A stretch of 64,000 bases of DNA, from positions 1-64,000 of the forward strand of contig JAICSO010000003.1 in NCBI GenBank assembly GCA_025936825.1, read 5' to 3'. Of this stretch, positions 24,045 to 32,699 are shown one piece after another (position 1 is the stretch's first letter; every line of letters begins with the position of its first letter). This stretch comes from Terriglobales bacterium. GTDB taxonomy: Bacteria; Acidobacteriota; Terriglobia; Terriglobales; Acidobacteriaceae. The notes below the pieces were generated by a model, which was given only the letters and a program-made list of their open reading frames with translations, did no database searches and had not been told where the DNA came from. Both the position numbers and the translations under genes were made by a program.

Positions 24045-25418
24045 TTACGGGCGCACCCCCTCTGCACCGTAACGCTCACTGTTCGGCTTCGATCCGCTCA
24101 CAGCGTAGAACAGGATGTAGAGATAGCAGATCGCAGCAATGACTAGCGCCCAATGGATGCCTTGTCCCCAGCTCGTTTCTCCCTGTGTCATCGAAGGGTA
24201 GTAAGTGCGGTTGATCCAAAGGGCGATGTGGCCAACGATGTAAGGGATAATTGCGCCGCCCACAATTGCCATGTTCAGTACGCCGGAGCCGTCCCCGGTT
24301 AATGGCCCGAGTTCGGCAATCCCGCTGGTGAAAATGCACGGAAACATGATCGAGTTGAACAGGCCGATGGCAAGCACCGACCACATTGCCACATGACCGC
24401 TACTCAGGACGGAGACCATCACCAGGAGTGCCGCCATTGCTGAACAAAATGCCAGCACCTTGGACGTCTTCACCTTTTGCAGTACTGCTGATCCGATGAA
24501 CCTGCCAATCATCGCGCCCAGCCAATAGAGCGAGATGTAACGCGCTGCTACGGCTAGTGCCGCGTGATAGCGCGCCGCCGGTTCAGCAATTTCGGCCGAG
24601 AAGTGGCCGATGTTGGGCAAGGCAAGGTAATTGGCGATATCGCTACCGATCGCGACTTCGGCTCCCACGTACACAAATATGCCGATGGCACCGTAGACCA
24701 GGTTGGGATGTTTCCACACCGAATCGCGGACCTTCTCTCCGATATGGTGCTCGGCTGCTTCCATCTTTGGCAGTTTGAAAACTGCAAACAGGAGAGCCAG
24801 CAGCACAAGAACCACAGCGAAAAAGTAAACGTAGAGTTTGATAACTGCATCCTGGGACGCGCTCTGCGCCGCCGCGCTGACGGATTCCTTCAAAATGAGT
24901 CGAGCACCCACCCACGGGAACACGGCAGTTCCGAGTGAGTTGAATGCCTGAGTCAGGTTGAGGCGGCTCGATGCTGTCTGCGGCTGACCCAGAACCGCCA
25001 CGTAAGGATTCGCCGCAACCTGCAGCACAGTAATGCCAGCAGCCAGAATGAAGAAAGCGGTTAGAAAGAAAGGAAACGAAGGGATTTTCGCGGCCGGATA
25101 AAACAGAAGACAAGCCGCCACCATGGTTCCGAGGCCGATGATGATCGCCCGCTTGTATCCGACCCAGTCGATGATCTTCGCCGACGGGATCGAGCACACG
25201 AAATATGCCAGGAAGAATGCCGTCTGGATCAGCATGCTCTCGGCGATGTTCAGGTTGAATGTGTTCTGCGCGAACGGAATCAGCACGTCGTTCAGCGACG
25301 TAAGCGAGCCCCAGATAAAAAACAGAGTGGTTAAGACAGTTAATGCTGGACCGTAATTGGTTTCCGCTCCAGATGGAGTGGTTACAGGAGAACTATTGCT
25401 GACATTGGTAATCGCCAT
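24045..25418 (-). CDS. FucP/GluP-type sugar:H+ symporter (MFS, FHS family)
   Basis: A 457-residue permease with about 12 membrane helices. Family signatures include FFIWGSLTSLNDVLIPF, FFLAYFVCSIPSAKIIDWVGYK, VLQVAANPYVAVLG and LNLTQAFNSLGTAVFPW, typical of glucose/galactose and fucose transporters of this family. The first gene of a two-gene unit with the ROK kinase. The sugar cannot be decided; the kinase partner favours glucose or another aldohexose. Confidence 0.92.
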   Translation of the reverse strand: MAITNVSNSSPVTTPSGAETNYGPALTVLTTLFFIWGSLTSLNDVLIPFAQNTFNLNIAESMLIQTAFFLAYFVCSIPSAKIIDWVGYKRAIIIGLGTMVAACLLFYPAAKIPSFPFFLTAFFILAAGITVLQVAANPYVAVLGQPQTASSRLNLTQAFNSLGTAVFPWVGARLILKESVSAAAQSASQDAVIKLYVYFFAVVLVLLALLFAVFKLPKMEAAEHHIGEKVRDSVWKHPNLVYGAIGIFVYVGAEVAIGSDIANYLALPNIGHFSAEIAEPAARYHAALAVAARYISLYWLGAMIGRFIGSAVLQKVKTSKVLAFCSAMAALLVMVSVLSSGHVAMWSVLAIGLFNSIMFPCIFTSGIAELGPLTGDGSGVLNMAIVGGAIIPYIVGHIALWINRTYYPSMTQGETSWGQGIHWALVIAAICYLYILFYAVSGSKPNSERYGAEGVRP

Positions 25419-25534
25419 AGGTCGGACCAGGACCTCGTTGGATAGAGATGAAAGGACTCATAGTTTTATCACGAATCAGGGTGCACGCTCGAAAAGGAGC
25501 ACGCTTGGGACGTATTTCGGCACCCTTCAGCCGA

Positions 25535-25561
25535 CAAAAAAGGCCAGCCTTGCGGCTGGCC
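25535..25561 (-). terminator. Rho-independent terminator of the 31.8-25.6 kb gene run
   Basis: An 8-base perfect stem GGCCAGCC/GGCTGGCC with loop TTGC, followed on the minus strand by TTTTTT. It lies about 22 bases past the beta-propeller gene stop. Confidence 0.85.
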
Positions 25562-25582
25562 TCGAGTATTGGAGAGAGACTT

Positions 25583-26653
25583 TCAGCGTTTCGTGAGCGT
25601 TCCGAAAAGACCGTGTTCCTCATGGTCTGGCCCGGCGGTGAAAAGCAGGGTGTTGGTTGGTCCTGAAGGCCCCCCGGTTCCAAAGGCCAGCCCCCATAAT
25701 CCGTCGATCGCCAACGGCGTTCCGTCGGGATTCATGAGATGTCCCAAAAGCGCACCTGTGGAGACGTTGTAAGCGTTAATCCACCCATTGCCAAAATTGC
25801 CCACCAGAAGCGCGCCGCTGAACCGACCGAAATCCGAGGGAGCGAGCGCCAATCCCCAAGGCGCATTTAGCGCGCCCATTGAGATCAGCCTTTTGACCTC
25901 ATTTCCGTTGAGGTCGAAGACACTGACGAATCCGAACCCCGCACCGGCCACGTCGTCTTCCTTGGCTTCGTCCTGCTTTGCGAACGTGACGTACAGTTGG
26001 CCGTTAATGTTCTGAATACCGAATGGCGCATAGCCTTCCGGAACTTCCATATCAGTAAAGTTTTTTACCCACTGAAAATTGGAGTCATACATCTCGACCC
26101 ATCCGCTATGGAAGTTCGTGGCGTAAAGAAAGCTGCCCTTTTCAGTTGTGCCAATAGCCAGCCCTTTGTAGATCGCGTCCATGCCGGAATTGTCGACCTC
26201 GCGTATGGAGTGTTTCGTAGTAACCGCGGGACTCCAGCCGCTGATGGTTCCGTCCTCGGTGTCGAAGATGAAAAGAGCGGATCCGGATTTGCCGCCATCA
26301 GATACGGTGAAGCTCCCCGTGCCATTGAACACCACACCAGTGGGCGCGGAGTGGTCCATAACTCCCTGCGGAGGTGGAATGGTCACCACTAGAGGCACAA
26401 TCGATCCGGTGCCGGTGTAAAGCGTGGAAAGGCCGGTTCCGTTGTCAGCAACCCACACGGGGCTGGTTGGGCCGAAAGCAATGCCCCACGAATTCACGAG
26501 ATTCGGATCCACGGTGGCGGCCCATCCGGGCACGTCAGAGATCAAGTTGGTTTGCGTTACTCTTTGGGCACTGGCGAGAGTTGATAGGCCAGCAGCGACG
26601 AGGGCGAAAGCGAATAGCGTAGTTCTTGCGCTTTTTGGGATACACCACGACAT
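25583..26653 (-). CDS. Secreted TIGR03118-like beta-propeller protein
   Basis: Exported protein (signal helix in ARTTLFAFALVAAGLSTLASA) of about 356 residues. It matches the TIGR03118 pattern: VDPNLVNSWGIAFGPTSPVWVADNGTG, PTGVVFNGTGSF, FIFDTEDGTISGW and APFGIQNINGQLYVTFAKQ. These are repeats of a predicted propeller of unknown function. ATG 26653 is chosen because AGGAGA lies 7 bases upstream; ATG 26674 is in frame but lacks one. It is the last gene before the terminator. Confidence 0.85.
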   Translation of the reverse strand: MSWCIPKSARTTLFAFALVAAGLSTLASAQRVTQTNLISDVPGWAATVDPNLVNSWGIAFGPTSPVWVADNGTGLSTLYTGTGSIVPLVVTIPPPQGVMDHSAPTGVVFNGTGSFTVSDGGKSGSALFIFDTEDGTISGWSPAVTTKHSIREVDNSGMDAIYKGLAIGTTEKGSFLYATNFHSGWVEMYDSNFQWVKNFTDMEVPEGYAPFGIQNINGQLYVTFAKQDEAKEDDVAGAGFGFVSVFDLNGNEVKRLISMGALNAPWGLALAPSDFGRFSGALLVGNFGNGWINAYNVSTGALLGHLMNPDGTPLAIDGLWGLAFGTGGPSGPTNTLLFTAGPDHEEHGLFGTLTKR

Positions 26654-26891
26654 AAAGATTCTCCTGGGAATCATTGTCGCGAACGCAAATCATGTTCTCG
26701 CTTCGATTCTGGGGCAATAGATTGTTGGAAGGTCCCGGGACCTTTGCCACCAGGAACGAGCCGAAGCAAGACCCGTTCACGATGCGAACAGGCTAGAAGC
26801 GGGGCCCACAACGTTTGTCATCAATCCAACAGCACGATGTAAATTTATCGTCAACACCCTGAGCTGGATTGCGGGTGATCGCAGCGTCGAT

Positions 26892-27608
26892 CTAAGGATT
26901 GTTGTACCCAGGGCTGTTTGGTTCGGAAGGCTCGTAGTCCATTCCGTATTTGTTCTTGTGCGCGCTTGCCAATCTTTCTGCGGGAACCTGCAAAACCCCA
27001 AGAGTCGAACTTGCTTCTGTGACATTGATCTCGCGTGTCAGCGTCTTCAGAGTCTCCGGTAGTGCAGTTTCGTACCAGAGGTGCATTGCATATTTCCCAA
27101 CGGGCACATCGGGAATGACCACCTCGCCCTTCGCGCTGGAAATCGAGTAGTAGGGCGTGTCGAGAGCGATTACTACGGCGCTCATCTCCGCGTGAATGTT
27201 GCAGAAGATGTAAGAAACTCCCGGACGGTCGAAGCTTACGTACCGGCTACTTCCTGCCTCGTACAAGCCAAGGTCAAACCGCTTGCCCTCGAATAGCGAG
27301 AATACGTTATGGAAGAACGGATCTCGATTCGGAAATTCAACTACGGCGCCTACCGGCACCACCAGAAGATGTGGCTCAAAGCTTTTGTTGTGTTGCACCA
27401 ATCTCAATGGCCCAGTATGAAAGGGTTTCATTGGGGTGTGCGAGTCCAGCGGTGTCAGCCATACAACAACACCACCAGCATGCTGGAAATCGGCTTGCTT
27501 TTCTCCTGACACAAGCTTCACTCGACCGGAGAGCGTGACCTGTTGCGCGAAAATCTGCACAGAAACCAGCATCACCGCAGCGGCCAATACGCTCCGCAAT
27601 TTGCCCAT
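26892..27608 (-). CDS. Exported cupredoxin-like protein
   Basis: Signal peptide (MGKLRSVLAAAVMLVSVQIFAQ), then a plastocyanin-like fold. The possible type-1 copper ligands His100 (DPFFHNVFS), Cys136, His139 and Met142 (FCNIHAEM) are all present in the right order. A C-terminal carboxypeptidase-regulatory-like sheet (KGEVVIPDVPVGKYAMHLWYE) follows. Likely periplasmic electron transfer or copper binding. Its start overlaps the porin stop by one base (TAATG), so the two are coupled. Confidence 0.85.
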   Translation of the reverse strand: MGKLRSVLAAAVMLVSVQIFAQQVTLSGRVKLVSGEKQADFQHAGGVVVWLTPLDSHTPMKPFHTGPLRLVQHNKSFEPHLLVVPVGAVVEFPNRDPFFHNVFSLFEGKRFDLGLYEAGSSRYVSFDRPGVSYIFCNIHAEMSAVVIALDTPYYSISSAKGEVVIPDVPVGKYAMHLWYETALPETLKTLTREINVTEASSTLGVLQVPAERLASAHKNKYGMDYEPSEPNSPGYNNP

Positions 27609-29140
27609 TAGAACAGCACTCCCATCATCACGTTCACCTGGTCAGCGGTGTTAAATCCGAGCAATTGAGAGGTGCGCAGATGCCGATATTCCGCGGACAA
27701 CAACAAATCCGACCTTGGCCGGAAAATAACGTTCGCCATCTCGCTGCGATTGGCGGCAAGCACGATTCCGTAGGGTCCAATCGGCGCCGGAAACCAGCGC
27801 ACGTCTTCGCTAAAGGGATTGTCGAGACCGAAGACGCCGTTGAATTCGAGCCGTGGGGTCGCAATGAATTTCAGTTGCGACCATCCGCCAACGGCATTAA
27901 CCGGCCAAAAACCAGAATACGGATCATTGGGAGTTGCGTCGAAAATCACGGACTGCCCGATTGCACCTCCGATACCCCCAATTGCTTTCCCACGGTAGAT
28001 CTCTCCGGAGAGTTCGAATTGTTTCGCGAGCGGCAGACGCCAATCTGTCGCGACCGACCATCCATTCACATTCCATCCCGGTCCCCAGTGCTGCGGCGAG
28101 AAGTAGCCGCTGACACCGAAACTCGCCGCTTTGCCCGCCAGCATGCCATTCCACGCCGTTCGCAATGCGTAAGCGGGACTAGCCGTGCTTTCTCCGGCTT
28201 GCGGCTGGCGGTGAGTTCCGTAAGAAAGGTCCCCCGTAATGTTGTCGAGAATGCCTGCCTGGATAGTAAAGTTCTGATCGGATCGCAGAGGAAAGCTGTG
28301 TTCGAGCCGTATTTGTGGCGTCCACGCCCAAAGATTTCCGGAATATCCGAAACTGGGCGTCAAGAGCGAGGCGAAGGACGTCGGCGAATTTGGCGAGATG
28401 AAAAGATTGTCCTGACCGGCAATAATCGACGTGTTCTGCCAATCGATGCGAGCGCTCGCGGTTCGCAATCTCACGACTCCCGTATTCACCCCATCGAGCG
28501 CGCCAGCAGGGAATCCACCTCCGAAATCAAACTGTACTTGACCGCTGGTTCTCGCGCCGTGAAATGTCGGTCCGAAAACTTCCAAGCCGATCTCTGACTG
28601 CCGCAGCGTAGCTCCAAAGCTCGAAGTTGCTCCATAGTTGCTGCTCGGTGCTGCATACGTGGGCACGTCAATGCTATCCACGGATCCGGAGTTCCCAAAG
28701 ATATTGAACAATACCAGCCCGGAAAGCCGCACGCGGTATTTCGAAGCGCTCTCCACCTTGGTCTGATACTGGGTGCGCATCTCGTTCTGCAGTACTTGCG
28801 AACTTTCTTCGACAGTCGCCAGCCGTTGATTCAATGACGCTGTTGTATTTGCCTGCTCAGCGTTGGGGGGAGGAGTGCCGGCCGGCGCAGCCGCGCGCAT
28901 GTTCTCTATTTCTTTGCGTAGTTGCTCGCTTTCGGCGCGATATTGTGACGCTTCGGATCGAATCTCAGCGACAGCAGCCCGGAGTTCTTCCACCTGCTGT
29001 TTTAGTTCCTGCACCGATTGGGCCAACGAGGGGTCTGAGGGCTGAGAAGATATAGCCTGGGCAGCGGCCGCACTCGTTCCCGCGACCAGGAACAGCAGCG
29101 TGGAGAGCGCAGAGCGAAAACAGAGTCGTTTCTGTCTCAA
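27608..29140 (-). CDS. Outer-membrane porin with N-terminal coiled coil
   Basis: Signal peptide, then a coiled coil of about 100 residues (LAQSVQELKQQVEELRAAVAEIRSEASQY...), then a beta-barrel (~residues 130-510) with alternating aromatic strands and ending in F, resembling the phosphate/anion-selective porin group with DUF3138-like features. The coiled coil may anchor the barrel to peptidoglycan, as in other trimeric porins. It lies between a two-component system and a cupredoxin gene, suggesting metal or anion uptake under sensor control (inference). Confidence 0.75.
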   Translation of the reverse strand: MRQKRLCFRSALSTLLFLVAGTSAAAAQAISSQPSDPSLAQSVQELKQQVEELRAAVAEIRSEASQYRAESEQLRKEIENMRAAAPAGTPPPNAEQANTTASLNQRLATVEESSQVLQNEMRTQYQTKVESASKYRVRLSGLVLFNIFGNSGSVDSIDVPTYAAPSSNYGATSSFGATLRQSEIGLEVFGPTFHGARTSGQVQFDFGGGFPAGALDGVNTGVVRLRTASARIDWQNTSIIAGQDNLFISPNSPTSFASLLTPSFGYSGNLWAWTPQIRLEHSFPLRSDQNFTIQAGILDNITGDLSYGTHRQPQAGESTASPAYALRTAWNGMLAGKAASFGVSGYFSPQHWGPGWNVNGWSVATDWRLPLAKQFELSGEIYRGKAIGGIGGAIGQSVIFDATPNDPYSGFWPVNAVGGWSQLKFIATPRLEFNGVFGLDNPFSEDVRWFPAPIGPYGIVLAANRSEMANVIFRPRSDLLLSAEYRHLRTSQLLGFNTADQVNVMMGVLF

Positions 29141-29190
29141 GTCTTCCTCCCAAACAACGATTTCTGTAGAACCAAGGGAATGGAATGCGA

Positions 29191-30984
29191 CTACGCGTGC
29201 TTGGCCGAATTCGCCTGCGCTGCGGTCTCGGACGAAACTTCTTGCGCTTCGGTCTGCTTACCCAACGTAGCGGGGTGGGGAAGAAGAATATGAAAAACGG
29301 TTCCTTCTATCGAAGTGCGCTCAATCTGGATGTCACCGCCATGGTCCTGAATGATCTTCTGCACCACCGTTAGCCCCAGCCCAGTCCCATTCTCCTTACC
29401 TTGGCTCACAAACGGTTCAAACAGTGTATTGCGGATCGGGTCCGGAATGCCACGGCCGCTGTCACTGACACGGATATCCATCTTGGAACCGTCATCATCC
29501 AGTTCAACGGTGATGCTGCCGGACCGGTTCGGCATAGCCTCGCAGGCATTCAACAGCAGGTTGAGGAAGACCCGTTCGAGTTTGCGGTGATCAAACCAGC
29601 CTTCACAGCTGCCTTGCTGCCGAATGTCAATCCGCGTGCTGTGGAATTCCGGATTGCTTCGTACTGCTTGGACGGCATTATCTACCGCGGTCCTCACACT
29701 GCCGTAGGTCGGACGCAAAGATGCCCGAGTGCGTGAGAACTCCAGCAGCGAATCGATCAGTTCCGTCATGCGGAGGACCGCGAGCTGTACTTCTTTATAC
29801 AGTTCGTCGCGCTGATCTGGTGACAAATCCCTCTCGCTGAGGAATTCTGCATTGGCCACTATGGCCGCCAGCGAATGCCGCAAATCGTGAGAAATGGAGT
29901 TCGCCATCCGTCCAATGGTCGCCAGCCGTTCCGACTCGATCAGGTTCTGCTGGGTTTTTAGGAGACTGTCACGCATGGAGTCGAAGGCGCGTGAAAGTTC
30001 TGCCGCCTCGTCTTTGCCATCGGTCTTGAGGGGATACCGGAAGTCGCCTTTTTCAAGCGCGGCGACGCCAGCCAGCAGGCTGGAGAGTGGGCGAGTGAAG
30101 GTGTCAGAAATCAGGAAAACCAGCACGCTTCCGAGCACCACAGCCAGTATGCCCAGGCCCAGAAGCAGGCGATTCAACTTCTGCAGCGTCGCAGTCGCCT
30201 GGTCGTAAGATTTCAACACTGTCAGGCGCACATCGGGTGGCCCCTCGGGCGTGAGGTCTACCGTGGTCTCCAGAAACCGTTCTTCCCCGAGCTGAACCGA
30301 ACGAGGCTGAATGGATTGCTGCGGAAATCCCTTGCCCACCAGTTGCTGGCTTAAATCCTTCGCTAGCGTCGACGTGACGATTGCGCCATCGTACGAGAAG
30401 GCCACCTTGCTATTCGCGATGCGGCCGATTTGCGATGCTACACGCGAATCAATCTCGTAGCCGACTACCATGAATCCAAGCAGGCGATTGTCTGCCGCGG
30501 GGCCAAAATATACTGGCTTCAAGAACACCTCAAAGAGGTGACCGGCCCCGAACCACCAGCGCTCTCGATGCTGCAAGAGGGGGGAGAGCGAACTCTGCGC
30601 CATCTCGCGTGTAAAGCCCTGGGCGCTCGTATGAAGGGCGGCAATCTTTCCCGTAGGATCCGCGAGAACAAATAGATCACTCCCGGCAAGCCGCCACAGC
30701 GCCTCCGAGCCATCTTGGATCGTGGCCTCGTCGTGGGTGGTCATCAGCGCGCGAGTATTGGGAAGATCGGCGATCAGGTCCGCCGAACGGGAGAGCGTCA
30801 CCTCTTGCTCGTGCTGAAAGCTTTGGAAAGTTATGACGGAATTCTGCAGGTCCGAATAGATTCCATCCAGGACCTGCGACTGCATGGTGCGCCGCACCAG
30901 CAGTAGACTCAGCGACGTGAGCCCTGCGGTCACCAGAACCATGGAGAGCAGGAACTTGGTTCGTAGCCGGACTCTGACCATCAC
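29191..30984 (-). CDS. Sensor histidine kinase with periplasmic Cache-like domain and HAMP
   Basis: Layout: membrane helix 1 (residues ~10-30), extracytoplasmic sensor of about 230 residues, helix 2 (LLLGLGILAVVLGSVLVFLI), HAMP (FTRPLSSLLAGVAALEKGDF), HisKA with His in SISHDLRHSLAAIVANAEFL, then HATPase with LNACEAMPNR, VSDSGRGIP and GTGLGLTVVQK. The gene starts 17 bases after the response regulator stop, so they form one unit. The porin and cupredoxin genes follow in the same direction. Confidence 0.93.
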   Translation of the reverse strand: MMVRVRLRTKFLLSMVLVTAGLTSLSLLLVRRTMQSQVLDGIYSDLQNSVITFQSFQHEQEVTLSRSADLIADLPNTRALMTTHDEATIQDGSEALWRLAGSDLFVLADPTGKIAALHTSAQGFTREMAQSSLSPLLQHRERWWFGAGHLFEVFLKPVYFGPAADNRLLGFMVVGYEIDSRVASQIGRIANSKVAFSYDGAIVTSTLAKDLSQQLVGKGFPQQSIQPRSVQLGEERFLETTVDLTPEGPPDVRLTVLKSYDQATATLQKLNRLLLGLGILAVVLGSVLVFLISDTFTRPLSSLLAGVAALEKGDFRYPLKTDGKDEAAELSRAFDSMRDSLLKTQQNLIESERLATIGRMANSISHDLRHSLAAIVANAEFLSERDLSPDQRDELYKEVQLAVLRMTELIDSLLEFSRTRASLRPTYGSVRTAVDNAVQAVRSNPEFHSTRIDIRQQGSCEGWFDHRKLERVFLNLLLNACEAMPNRSGSITVELDDDGSKMDIRVSDSGRGIPDPIRNTLFEPFVSQGKENGTGLGLTVVQKIIQDHGGDIQIERTSIEGTVFHILLPHPATLGKQTEAQEVSSETAAQANSAKHA

Positions 30985-31001
30985 TGCTCCCTTGTGCAGC
31001 C

Positions 31002-31763
31002 TCAGCTAATGAACTTATAGCCTACACCGTGGACCGTCCGGAAATGTACTGGATTGGCGGGGTCTTTCTCCAGCTTCTGGCGCAGTTTCAGGATGTGGTT
31101 ATCGACGGTTCGGGTCGACGGGTAATTGTGATATCCCCAAACTTCGTTCAGTAATTCATCACGGGTGATGACTCGCTCTGGATTCTGCAACATGAATTTC
31201 AGGGTCTTAAATTCCTGCGCCGTAAGGGTAATCGTCTTGCCTTCGCGTATGACTTCCATCTTGCTGACGTCCACGTGAATGTCGTCGAATGAGAATTTCT
31301 CACCCAGCTTGGGCTTCACCGTGCGCCGCAGAGCAGCACGAACACGAGCCAGAAGCTCGCGCGGACTGAACGGCTTGGTGACGTAGTCGTCGGCTCCAAG
31401 TTCCAGAAGCAGAACCTTATCGGAAACGTCGCTGGCAGCGCTCAACACGATAATCGGAACGGCCGGAGAAATCTGCTTGACCGCGCTGCACACATCACGG
31501 CCTGACATTCCGGGAAGCCGCAAATCAAGAACCATCGCCGTCGGCGAGAAGGAGCGGAAGACTTCGATGGCTCTTGCGCCATCATCCGCGGTCTGCACCG
31601 CGTATCCTTCCGCCTCAAACAACCGGCGCAGAGCGCGCTGCACTGCGCGGTCATCTTCGACCACAAGAATGCGGTCGCTGGACGGGGCGGCTGTCCGCGT
31701 CGGCATCTTCTGCGGTACATTCTGAAAATTCATTGCGGGCAGGTTTTCGGCAACTCTTAACAT
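31002..31763 (-). CDS. OmpR/PhoB-family response regulator
   Basis: Receiver domain (RILVVEDDRAVQRALRRLFEAEGY, phospho-Asp in AMVLDLRLPGMSG, Lys in DDYVTKPFSPREL) plus a winged-helix DNA-binding domain (LTAQEFKTLKFMLQNPERVITRDELLNEVWG...TVDNHILKLRQKLE). An unusual N-terminal lead of about 30 residues precedes the receiver. ATG 31763 follows GGGGGAG closely; ATG 31733 is an alternative. It is the first gene of a run that ends at the terminator near 25.5 kb. Confidence 0.93.
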   Translation of the reverse strand: MLRVAENLPAMNFQNVPQKMPTRTAAPSSDRILVVEDDRAVQRALRRLFEAEGYAVQTADDGARAIEVFRSFSPTAMVLDLRLPGMSGRDVCSAVKQISPAVPIIVLSAASDVSDKVLLLELGADDYVTKPFSPRELLARVRAALRRTVKPKLGEKFSFDDIHVDVSKMEVIREGKTITLTAQEFKTLKFMLQNPERVITRDELLNEVWGYHNYPSTRTVDNHILKLRQKLEKDPANPVHFRTVHGVGYKFIS

Positions 31764-31932
31764 TGTCTCCCCCGGCCATATCAGACTCAACTGCTCCGGC
31801 GGTATCCGGAATATGAATAAAGATTACTATCCAAAGTGTCTGCAACAGCATTTCGAGGCCAAGCTTGACAATCTTTTTACAGCCGTCGTAGCGCGATCGG
31901 GTGAAAGAGGCAGGAAACCGGGTGTTCGCGGG

Positions 31933-32595
31933 CTATACAAGGTGAAGCTTCAATCCGGGGAAGCCATTCATGGAGGCCAGGCTCAGATGGGCATATCCGG
32001 GCAAAATCCAATCTGCTCCAGCTGATTTCAATTCACTTTCGGGCGACGTCGTCGGCAAAGCAATCACCCGCGAGCCTGCTGTTTTTCCCGCCTGAATGCC
32101 TGCGGGCGCGTCTTCGAAGACCACGCAATCCCCCGCGGAGAAACCGAGCAGTGCAGCGCCCTTTAGATAAGGTTCCGGATCAGGCTTGCCGTGTTTTATG
32201 TCGTCCGCCGTTATCATTTTCTCGGGAACCGGAATTCCCGCAACTTCCAAGCGCACGTGCGCCAGCGGACGAGCGCACGAAGTCACAAGCGCCCACCGGT
32301 CCGGCGGGAGCGCTTTCAGGAAATCGCACACTCCGGGAAGTGGAATGACCCCCTCCGTATCTTCAATCTCTCCGCGCAGTACGGCTTGGTTTTCGGCAAT
32401 TGGATCAGCTGCGTTCGGCAGGAGGTCCTTGATGGTAGCAAGGCTGGGACGCCCGTGGGCCTTCCGCACTGTTTCTTCAGGGTCGAACCCGTGGGCAAGT
32501 GCCCACCTGGTCCACACGCGAGCCACGGCTGGAGTGGAATCGACCAGCACGCCATCCAGATCAAACAGCAACCCCCGACACGAAATTTCAACCAT
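31933..32595 (-). CDS. HAD-superfamily phosphatase (beta-phosphoglucomutase/sugar-phosphatase-like)
   Basis: Subclass IA HAD hydrolase: motif I LLFDLDGVLVDST, motif II Ser in ALVTSCARPL, motif III Lys in DIKHGKPDPEPYLKGAALLG, motif IV VVFEDAPAGIQAG. It has 220 residues from ATG 32595. The frame is open upstream to 32679 but that part does not align with the family. The closest groups are sugar phosphatases such as YfbT/HxpA-like enzymes; the substrate is not predictable. It is divergent from the SBP56-like gene. Confidence 0.9.
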   Translation of the reverse strand: MVEISCRGLLFDLDGVLVDSTPAVARVWTRWALAHGFDPEETVRKAHGRPSLATIKDLLPNAADPIAENQAVLRGEIEDTEGVIPLPGVCDFLKALPPDRWALVTSCARPLAHVRLEVAGIPVPEKMITADDIKHGKPDPEPYLKGAALLGFSAGDCVVFEDAPAGIQAGKTAGSRVIALPTTSPESELKSAGADWILPGYAHLSLASMNGFPGLKLHLV

Positions 32596-32634
32596 GATTA
32601 ACGATATCAGGAACGGAGCGACCGTAATCTCTGG

Positions 32635-32665
32635 TTGGCAGTCAACCGTCCTGTGGCGGTATACT
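32635..32665 (+). promoter_or_regulatory. Weak candidate promoter for the SBP56-like gene
   Basis: TTGGCA at 32635-32640 and TATACT at 32660-32665, separated by 19 bases, ending 34 bases before ATG 32700. The -10 box is good but the spacer is long. Confidence 0.3.
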
Positions 32666-32699
32666 GCTCCACCTATCACTCAAAGAATCGGGGATCTGA

